Source: UBA11400 sp964473555
GTDB lineage: Bacteria; Bacteroidota; Rhodothermia; Balneolales; HLUCCA01
Direction of reading: 5' to 3'
DNA length: 64,000 nt
Assembly: GCA_964473555.1 (NCBI GenBank)
Contig: CAYYPL010000006.1
Span: forward strand, 124,001-188,000
The position numbers and the translations under genes were made by a program. Under the pieces are notes generated by a model. The model was not told the DNA's origin and did no database searches. It saw nothing but the letters and a program-made list of their open reading frames with translations. Numbering within the stretch: position 1 is the stretch's first letter; each line of letters begins with the position of its first letter. This document shows positions 1 through 5,942 of the stretch, one piece after another.

Positions 1-993
1 GTTGTGTCCAAGCGCGACGAAAGAAACATCAAATACGTTGGCTTTGCGCACGCGTCCAACGCTGACTTGCATGCCGTTTTCATTGTAGGCATTTTTGCGT
101 GGCTGCGGAAATCGCGGATCATCATAGACTTTGAGTGGCACTTTCGGAGCAAACGGCAAATCTATGTCCTTGAGCGGACTCTCCCAGTTTTTCAAGGTCT
201 CCGACACCTCTTCGATGGATGCGGCCTTGCGGACAAACTCAACGGTTACCGCCAATAAGTGTCCTTCGATGGTCGGAACACGAGTCGCGGTCGCTTCCAG
301 CGGAAAATCAGCATGCTTCAAGGTCCCATCTGCCTGCAATTCAGCTAACAACTTGAGCGGCTCCTCGGCGATCTTAGGTTCCTCGCCTCCAATGTATGGA
401 ACCACGTTACCCAGGATATCGAGACTGGCTACTCCGGGATATCCAGCGCCTGATACCGACTGCAATGAGGTCAAGATCACAGTTTTGATACCATATTTGT
501 CATGCAACGGACGCAACGCAACCACCAACGGCACCACCACACAATTAGGATTCGTGACAATGAATCCCTTGCCTGACGGATCAAACGTCTGCTGTTTGAT
601 CATTTCGATGTGATCCGGATTCACTTCCGGAACCAATAACGGCACATTAGGGTGTGTTCTGAAGTTCTTGGCATTCGAAATCACGGGGATTCCAGCCGCG
701 GCGAATGCTCCCTCAACCTCGGTTGCAACGGATGAGTCGAGTCCCGAGAAAACCAGATCAACGCCTGGCATCTGAGCCGGATCACACGTAGTGACCGTCA
801 TGGCCGCAATGTCCTCAGGAAGTTCAACCGCTTCGATCCAGTTTGTCGCCTCGCGATAGTTCTTTCCGGCAGAACGCTCGGATGCTCCGAGTGCAGTGAT
901 CGTGAACCACGGATGCCCTTGCAGCAGGTTTATAAATTTCTGTCCAACAGCCCCGGTTGCCCCGAGTACCCCAACGTTATATTTCTTTGTCAT
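1..993 (-). CDS. asd: Aspartate-semialdehyde dehydrogenase (partial, 3' end outside window)
   Basis: Reduces aspartyl-phosphate to aspartate semialdehyde with NADPH, feeding lysine/diaminopimelate, threonine and methionine synthesis in the cytoplasm. The reading frame is open from an ATG at 993 to the window edge (331 codons) with no stop, so the C-terminus is missing. The N-terminus carries the NADP-binding GATGAVGQ motif at about residues 11-18, and the catalytic cysteine sits in NPNCVVVP near residue 151. SVSGAGYPGV follows. These motifs resemble the archaeal/fungal-type enzyme more than E. coli Asd. No clear Shine-Dalgarno precedes the ATG. It is divergent from glyS across 150 bp. Confidence 0.93.
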   Translation of the reverse strand, partial: MTKKYNVGVLGATGAVGQKFINLLQGHPWFTITALGASERSAGKNYREATNWIEAVELPEDIAAMTVTTCDPAQMPGVDLVFSGLDSSVATEVEGAFAAAGIPVISNAKNFRTHPNVPLLVPEVNPDHIEMIKQQTFDPSGKGFIVTNPNCVVVPLVVALRPLHDKYGIKTVILTSLQSVSGAGYPGVASLDILGNVVPYIGGEEPKIAEEPLKLLAELQADGTLKHADFPLEATATRVPTIEGHLLAVTVEFVRKAASIEEVSETLKNWESPLKDIDLPFAPKVPLKVYDDPRFPQPRKNAYNENGMQVSVGRVRKANVFDVSFVALGHN

Positions 994-1143
994 TTTCTAA
1001 AACGGTTTAATGATGTCCTGTCCCTAACCAGGAAACTCAAAATATACGCAAAATCGTGCCCTTCTTTAAGTCTGAAGCCTAAATTTTCGTATATTCTGGG
1101 CTATATGGGATGATAATTCAACACAAATTTCACAACCAGCATC

Positions 1144-2616
1144 ATGTCAGACCTCAAAAGCCTTGATAAAATTGTATCGTTAGCCAAGCAACGCGGATTC
1201 ATTTTCCAGTCTTCCGAAATCTATGGCGGACTCTCAGCCGTGTATGACTATGCTCCGCTTGGGGTTGAGTTGAAACGAAACATCAACAAGGCGTGGTGGT
1301 CGGCAATGACCCAGAAACACGATAACATCGTGGGCATCGATGCGGCCATTCTGATGCATCCCAAGGTCTGGAAAGCCAGTGGACACGTGGACGGATTCAA
1401 TGATCCAATGATCGACGACAAGCAGTCCAAAATGCGTTATCGCGCCGATCACATCATCGAAGGACACATTGCCAGGCTCATCGAAAAGGGTAAAGACGAT
1501 CAGGCCGAAAAAGTTCAACACCTGCTCGATACCGCTGGATCACGCAAAAGTCTGACCGAAGACCTGTACAATATCATCATGGAAGAGGAGATCAAATCTC
1601 CGGATTCCGGTGCATTCGACTGGACCGAGGTACGTCAGTTCAATCTTATGTTCAAAACCCAATTTGGTGCGACTTCCACAGGGGAAGATTCAACCGTTTA
1701 TCTGCGTCCAGAGACTGCTCAAGGCATTTTTGTAAACTTCCTGAACGTCGTGAATACCTCCCGTCAGCAGGTTCCGTTTGGTATCGCCCAAATCGGTAAA
1801 GCGTTCAGAAACGAAGTCGTTGCCCGCCAGTTTGTGTTCCGTATGCGCGAGTTCGAACAGATGGAAATGCAATATTTCGTGCGTCCGGGTACCGACGAAG
1901 AAGCGTATACTCAGTGGCGCGACGAACGCCTGAACTGGCACAAAAGCATGGGTATCCGGGAGAAAAACCTTCGCTTTTTACCCCATCCGCAGGACAAACT
2001 GGCACACTATGCCAAAGCTGCCGAAGACATACAGTATAACTTCCCGATTGGCTGGCAAGAAGTAGAGGGAATCCATAACCGTACCAATTTTGACCTGACC
2101 CAGCATCAGGAATTCTCCGGTAAAAAGATGGAGTATTTCGATGCCATCAATCAGGAGCGCTATATTCCTTATGTAATCGAAACCTCCATCGGACTCGACC
2201 GCTGTACGTTGATGGTTCTATGTGACGCATACCGTGAAGAAGATGTTGCCGGCGAAAAAGAAGGCACCCAGGAAACCCGAGTGGTGCTGAAAATGCATCC
2301 AAAACTGGCTCCGATCACCGCTGGAATTTTCCCATTGATCAAAAAACCGGAACTCATGGAAATCGCAGACAAAATCAAATCCGAGCTTGCTGATGATTAC
2401 AAAGTTCTTCTCGACGAAAAGGGATCCATTGGTAAGCGATATCGTCGACTGGATGAAGCTGGTACACCATTCTGCATCACCGTCGACTTCGAAACCCTCG
2501 AAGACCAGGCAGTGACCATCCGTGACCGCGACACCATGCAGCAGGAACGAGTTTCAATCGATAATTTGAGCCAGATCATCCGCTCAAAAATCAAAAGCTG
2601 GACTCCTGAATCCTGA
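1144..2616 (+). CDS. glyS: Glycyl-tRNA synthetase, single-chain type
   Basis: Charges tRNA-Gly with glycine. At 490 residues it is the homodimeric class II form, not the alpha2-beta2 form. Class II motif 2 is visible around residues 220-240 (GKAFRNEV, then FRMREFEQMEMQYF). Motif 3 is near residue 350 (GLDRCTLMVLCDAY). The C-terminal anticodon-binding domain covers about 385-485. The start MSDLKSLDKIVSLAKQRGF is typical of the family, so the first ATG is accepted. The gene is preceded by an AT-rich 150-bp region shared with the divergent asd. Downstream lies a 235-bp AT-rich gap in which I recognise no gene. Confidence 0.96.
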   Translation: MSDLKSLDKIVSLAKQRGFIFQSSEIYGGLSAVYDYAPLGVELKRNINKAWWSAMTQKHDNIVGIDAAILMHPKVWKASGHVDGFNDPMIDDKQSKMRYRADHIIEGHIARLIEKGKDDQAEKVQHLLDTAGSRKSLTEDLYNIIMEEEIKSPDSGAFDWTEVRQFNLMFKTQFGATSTGEDSTVYLRPETAQGIFVNFLNVVNTSRQQVPFGIAQIGKAFRNEVVARQFVFRMREFEQMEMQYFVRPGTDEEAYTQWRDERLNWHKSMGIREKNLRFLPHPQDKLAHYAKAAEDIQYNFPIGWQEVEGIHNRTNFDLTQHQEFSGKKMEYFDAINQERYIPYVIETSIGLDRCTLMVLCDAYREEDVAGEKEGTQETRVVLKMHPKLAPITAGIFPLIKKPELMEIADKIKSELADDYKVLLDEKGSIGKRYRRLDEAGTPFCITVDFETLEDQAVTIRDRDTMQQERVSIDNLSQIIRSKIKSWTPES

Positions 2617-2851
2617 ATAAGCCAACATATTATAACTGTTTTTATTAAGTATAAACACATAAATATTTGGGTTGACTTTAGTTACAAATGTATACAAATT
2701 TGCTACATAGTGTCCGTTGTACTAAATTTAGTTTGAGTTTGACAAAGTTTTTATAATCTGACAACCGTAGCCTGTGTCAGTTCTACGGTAAAGATGAATG
2801 ATATAGAAGTGTATTTGTTTGGTACAGCGTTAGTTATAATTACAACATTAA
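2617..2851. other. AT-rich intergenic region, no gene recognised
   Basis: 235 bp between glyS and the AP2-like gene, clearly richer in A and T than its neighbours. No terminator with a T-tract stands out. TTGACA and TATAAT both occur (TTGACAAAGTTTTTATAAT, near 2738-2757), but only 7 bp apart, which is too close for a normal sigma-70 promoter. I see no convincing RNA gene here. Confidence 0.4.
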
Positions 2852-3409
2852 ATGATTACTGCCGTGGCCAGAAAAAGAAATCCCGAAATGAAGGGTATCA
2901 GCCGTATCGATGCGAAAGGCACACATGGATGGTACGTACGTATCTACAAGAATGGTAAAACCTACTCCAAACTTTACTCTGATACAAAATATGGGGGACG
3001 TGACAAGGCACTTGAGTTTGCTCAAAAAGCTCGCAGAATAGCACTGGACACATTGAAAAGTCTACCTGAAAATAATGTCAGAAGGCTCGTATCGCACGAT
3101 AAGCGCAATAAATCCGGAATCATAGGTGTGAGTCGTACCACCAAACAGAATGCTAAAGACGAAACAAGCGTCTACTACCAGGTTACCTGGTCCCCTGAAA
3201 AAGGTAAAATCAAAAACCGTCAGTGGAGTGTTCGCAAATATGGTGAGGAAGAAGCTTTTCGTCGGGCAAAAGCATTCCGAGAAAGCATCATGGTACACAT
3301 CTACGGCGAAGATTACCTGAATCAGATCAAAGATCGTCTGGACCAAAAAGGTCTGAACATGATTCATCCGGATGATGTTACCCCACCTGTGCCTAAAAAA
3401 GGCGAGTAA
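2852..3409 (+). CDS. Stand-alone protein with two AP2-like DNA-binding modules
   Basis: 185 residues, strongly basic. Two successive segments resemble bacterial AP2/integrase-type DNA-binding folds. The first is about residues 13-60, with KGISRIDAKGTHGWYVRIY followed by a helix rich in A/K/R. The second is about residues 88-145, with SGIIGVSRT, YYQVTWSP and WSVRKYGEEEAFRRAKAF. Bacterial AP2 modules are usually fused to HNH homing endonucleases; no HNH motif is seen here, so a DNA-binding or regulatory role is inferred. A GTG at 2864 is an alternative start; neither start has an obvious ribosome-binding site. It lies just upstream of rluD (about 36 bp). Assignment rests on pattern recognition only. 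Confidence 0.7.
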   Translation: MITAVARKRNPEMKGISRIDAKGTHGWYVRIYKNGKTYSKLYSDTKYGGRDKALEFAQKARRIALDTLKSLPENNVRRLVSHDKRNKSGIIGVSRTTKQNAKDETSVYYQVTWSPEKGKIKNRQWSVRKYGEEEAFRRAKAFRESIMVHIYGEDYLNQIKDRLDQKGLNMIHPDDVTPPVPKKGE

Positions 3410-3431
3410 CCCGATTCAATGCCGAATTCCG

Positions 3432-3439
3432 TATCTTTG
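3432..3439 (+). promoter_or_regulatory. Bacteroidota-type -7 element before rluD
   Basis: TATCTTTG matches the Bacteroidota -7 consensus TAnnTTTG. No good TTTG -33 partner is seen about 20 bp upstream. If used, transcription would begin at or just before the ATG at 3446, giving an almost leaderless rluD message. Confidence 0.35.
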
Positions 3440-3445
3440 GGAGAT

Positions 3446-4456
3446 ATGGAATCAAAAATCGACCCAAAAAACGAGCATCTTAACGCAATCCGGTTGATAG
3501 TCCCACCGGGTCATACGGACCACACCCGGCTGGATAAATACATCACGCAGTTTGTCCAGAACGCAACCCGAAACAAAGTTCAGGAAGGCATTCGTGATGG
3601 ACTCGTTTTAGTAAACGGGGAGCTCGAAAAATCCTCTTATAAGATGCAACCGGGTGATGTAATCGATATTACCCTGCCCAAGCCTCGCGCGCCTGAAGCG
3701 AAAGCCGAAGAACTGGATCTGGATATTGTTTTTGAGGACGAAGATCTGATCGTGGTCAATAAACCTGCCGGAATGGTGGTGCATCCCGCGTTTGGAAACT
3801 GGACGGGAACGTTGGTCAACGGACTTCTTCATCACACGGAACAACTTTCCGAGTTGAACGACCCCGATATACGTCCAGGAATTGTGCACCGTATCGACAA
3901 AGACACCTCCGGACTCCTGGTTGTGGCAAAAAATGATGTTGCACACGCATTTCTGGCCGAACAATTTTCCCGACACGACATTAAACGCACGTATTGGGCC
4001 ATCGTGTGGGGAAATCCACCCGAGTCAGGCACATTCGATGCCAACATAGGACGATCGAAAAAAGACCGTAAAATCATGACGATTGTCGATCCCGAAGAGG
4101 GCAAACGGGCAGTAACGCATTTCAAGGTTAAACAGTATTTCGATTACCTTGCTCTGGTTGAAGTCACCCTGGAAACAGGTAGAACCCATCAGATACGAGT
4201 ACATTTTGGAAATAATGGGTTTCCCGTACTCGGCGACAGAACCTATGGCGGAGACGCGGTGCGGTATGGACCCAACACCGGTGCCCGAAAGACCATGTTC
4301 GAAAAACTGATACAACATCTGGGACGCCAGTGTTTACATGCCAAAACCATCGGATTCATCCATCCACGAACCAGACAGAACATAGAGTTCGACTCCACCC
4401 TACCTGGAGACTTTCGTGATGCGTTGAACAAACTCGAAACCTATTGCCAACCCTGA
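3446..4456 (+). CDS. rluD: Ribosomal large-subunit pseudouridine synthase, RluD family
   Basis: Converts specific uridines in 23S rRNA to pseudouridine. An N-terminal S4 RNA-binding domain (about the first 75 residues, TRLDKYITQF onward) is followed by the RluA/RluD catalytic domain. The catalytic aspartate lies in HRIDKDTSGLLVVAK and the conserved substrate loop is ETGRTHQIRVH. At about 336 residues it is the usual length. I prefer the ATG at 3446 because GGGAG lies immediately upstream, though with short spacing; an in-frame ATG at 3419 would add nine residues (MPNSVSLGD). The stop is followed three bases later by nth, suggesting co-transcription. Confidence 0.94.
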   Translation: MESKIDPKNEHLNAIRLIVPPGHTDHTRLDKYITQFVQNATRNKVQEGIRDGLVLVNGELEKSSYKMQPGDVIDITLPKPRAPEAKAEELDLDIVFEDEDLIVVNKPAGMVVHPAFGNWTGTLVNGLLHHTEQLSELNDPDIRPGIVHRIDKDTSGLLVVAKNDVAHAFLAEQFSRHDIKRTYWAIVWGNPPESGTFDANIGRSKKDRKIMTIVDPEEGKRAVTHFKVKQYFDYLALVEVTLETGRTHQIRVHFGNNGFPVLGDRTYGGDAVRYGPNTGARKTMFEKLIQHLGRQCLHAKTIGFIHPRTRQNIEFDSTLPGDFRDALNKLETYCQP

Positions 4457-4459
4457 TCC

Positions 4460-5131
4460 ATGCCACGACTTGCATCCAAAGAAAAACGCAAAGAAATTGC
4501 TGCAGCACTCATCGATACACTGTATCAGTATTATCCGAATCCACATTGCGAATTAAACTATTCCAATGCATTTGAACTACTGATTGCAACCATTTTGAGT
4601 GCACAATGCACCGATGTTCGGGTCAATATGGTGACTGAATCCCTGTTCAGGAAGTATCCTACCCCCCGGCATTTTGCGGATGCAGATCTTGCGGAACTTG
4701 AGCAAGATGTAAAACCCACAGGATTTTACCGAAACAAAGCCAAAAGCATACAGGAAACAGCGCGAAGGATACTTGAAGTATATGATGGGGAGGTTCCTCA
4801 AACCATGGAAGACCTGTTGACACTTCGAGGTGCAGCACGAAAGACAGCCAATGTGGTGCTTGGAAATGCTTTTGGCATCAATGTGGGCGTTGTGGTTGAC
4901 ACCCACGTTCGTCGCTTGTCAAATCGGTTTGGACTCACCAACAAACAGGATCCGGTCAAAATCGAAAAGGATCTGATGGAGTTGTTCCCACATAAGGAGT
5001 GGACCAACATCTCCCATCTGATGATTTTGCACGGACGAGCAGCCTGTAAAGCCCGATTCAGCAAAGCTCCCGACCACGAAATCTGTAAGAACTACGGGGT
5101 AAATTGTGAGTGCAAGAGGATGAGGGAATAG
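4460..5131 (+). CDS. nth: Endonuclease III-like DNA glycosylase/AP lyase with non-canonical cluster and hairpin motifs
   Basis: Base-excision repair glycosylase for oxidised pyrimidines, 223 residues. The catalytic lysine (K128, in RKTANVVLG) and aspartate (D147, in VDTHVRRL) are present. Two hallmarks are altered. The helix-hairpin-helix reads LRGAARKTA instead of LPGVGRKTA. The C-terminal iron-sulfur motif C-x6-C-x2-C-x5-C keeps only its first cysteine (C196); the next positions are A203, H206 and Y212, while other cysteines sit at 209, 216 and 218. The last codons and the TAG stop lie inside a heptanucleotide array. It follows rluD by three bases and faces gldC. The family call is firm; whether a cluster is bound is open. 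Confidence 0.9.
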   Translation: MPRLASKEKRKEIAAALIDTLYQYYPNPHCELNYSNAFELLIATILSAQCTDVRVNMVTESLFRKYPTPRHFADADLAELEQDVKPTGFYRNKAKSIQETARRILEVYDGEVPQTMEDLLTLRGAARKTANVVLGNAFGINVGVVVDTHVRRLSNRFGLTNKQDPVKIEKDLMELFPHKEWTNISHLMILHGRAACKARFSKAPDHEICKNYGVNCECKRMRE

Positions 5132-5158
5132 GTAGTTGGGAGTAGACAAGAGGGGGAT
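5117..5158 (+). repeat. Heptanucleotide array at the nth 3' end
   Basis: Six degenerate purine-rich heptamers in register: AGGATGA, GGGAATA, GGTAGTT, GGGAGTA, GACAAGA, GGGGGAT. The nth stop codon (5129-5131) is inside the array. GGGAGTA recurs as the core word of the array at 49524-49565. Confidence 0.6.
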
Positions 5159-5187
5159 CGGCGAGCCTCGAGCGGAACCCGACATCG

Positions 5188-5300
5188 TTTCTCTTGCGCA
5201 GCATCTTTCTCATGGCACAGCCAACTTTCTCTCGCTACGGCGACATTCACTCGCTAAAGCGACTTTCTCGTGCAAAGCAACTCTCACTCGGCGAAGCCAT
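5188..5300. repeat. Array of six 18-20-bp mini-hairpin units
   Basis: Units start at 5188, 5206, 5226, 5245, 5264 and 5282. Each begins with a TTTCTC- or TTCAC-like tract and contains a short inverted repeat. The stems differ but stay paired: TGC/GCA, TGGC/GCCA, TCGC/GCGA, TCGC/GCGA, TGC/GCA and GGC/GCC, with 3-4-base loops (for example TCGCTAAAGCGA and GGCGAAGCC). The array lies between convergent nth and gldC and is flanked on both sides by heptamer arrays. No coding function is apparent. Confidence 0.65.
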
Positions 5301-5304
5301 GTCC

Positions 5305-5367
5305 ACCGCTCGCTGCTCGCCGCTCACGTCAATTGTCAGTTTACTGTTTACCGTTTACTGTTTACTA
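5305..5367. repeat. Heptanucleotide array running into the gldC 3' end
   Basis: Nine consecutive heptamers in one register: ACCGCTC, GCTGCTC, GCCGCTC, ACGTCAA, TTGTCAG, TTTACTG, TTTACCG, TTTACTG, TTTACTA. Two word families (C-rich CGCTC type and TTTACTG type) are joined without loss of phase. On the minus strand the last part reads TAGTAAACAGTAA and supplies the last codons and stop of gldC. Confidence 0.75.
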
Positions 5368-5690
5368 CTTTTTATCTCCATCTTCTCAGCAAAATAATCG
5401 CAGAAATCCCGCATATCTCCAGCAATTCGCTCATCGGTGGTCGATCGCTCGAGCGTATCAGCCATCGTAACCAGTGTTTCATGGAAAAAAATTTTCATTT
5501 CATCTACGGTCATATCACGTGTCCACAGATCCAGTCGTAACGTGTCTTTATTCTTGCTGTCCCACATCGATAAAATCATAGCCCTGCATTCGGTAGCAGC
5601 ATCCATTTCAGCATCATCGGCTTCCCATACAATCTTTGAAGGAACTTTTGCCTCATCGAGATGGACATTAATTCTGACCTGCTTTTCCAT
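5355..5690 (-). CDS. gldC: GldC-family gliding-motility-associated protein
   Basis: 111-residue protein matching the GldC family of Bacteroidota: ILSMWDSKNKDTLRLDLWT, then MTVDEMKIFFHETLVTMA and DFCDYFAEKMEI. GldC is associated with gliding motility and the type IX secretion system, but its biochemical role is unclear and it also occurs in non-gliding species. It is cytoplasmic, with no signal peptide. The final residues (SSKQ) and stop codon are encoded within a heptamer repeat array, so the extreme C-terminus is probably not conserved. It converges with nth and is divergent from the lamin-tail gene. The T9SS-type sorting domains on other proteins here fit its presence. Confidence 0.9.
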   Translation of the reverse strand: MEKQVRINVHLDEAKVPSKIVWEADDAEMDAATECRAMILSMWDSKNKDTLRLDLWTRDMTVDEMKIFFHETLVTMADTLERSTTDERIAGDMRDFCDYFAEKMEIKSSKQ

Positions 5691-5892
5691 GTTAAAACTC
5701 CATTTTTACATCAATTTGCGCCAAATATACGGATAAATCTGACCACCCTCGTTCACTCGCAGCGCCTTTTACCGTGAAAAAAGAACATTTTGTGCAAGGA
5801 ATCTCCCGGAACCGACTCTAAATAAATACCTATCTAATTGAAGTCACATTGACGACAGAGCCTTTCTGTCTATTCAATAAAGCAGTCCTATT

Positions 5893-5920
5893 CATGGTCG
5901 GGGGTGACACCCCGGCCATG
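5893..5920 (+). promoter_or_regulatory. GC-rich leader hairpin upstream of the lamin-tail gene
   Basis: An 11-bp stem with one G-T pair (CATGGTCGGGG at 5893-5903 and CCCCGGCCATG at 5910-5920) encloses a 6-base loop. It ends 12 bases before a strong AAGGAGGT ribosome-binding site at 5932-5939. It could be a terminator for upstream reads, a leader structure or a protein-binding palindrome. Confidence 0.5.
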
Positions 5921-5942
5921 ACTTTTAAATCAAGGAGGTTAC

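Noticed and set aside
2738..2757. Sigma-70 promoter TTGACA/TATAAT before the AP2-like gene
   Set aside because: The boxes are only 7 bp apart, against the normal 16-18.
5188..5300. CRISPR array
   Set aside because: The units are only 18-20 bp and there are no unique spacers of constant length; no cas genes are present.
5136..5540. 134-codon frame between nth and gldC
   Set aside because: It is built from heptads, the mini-hairpin array and antisense gldC; there is no family resemblance or ribosome-binding site.
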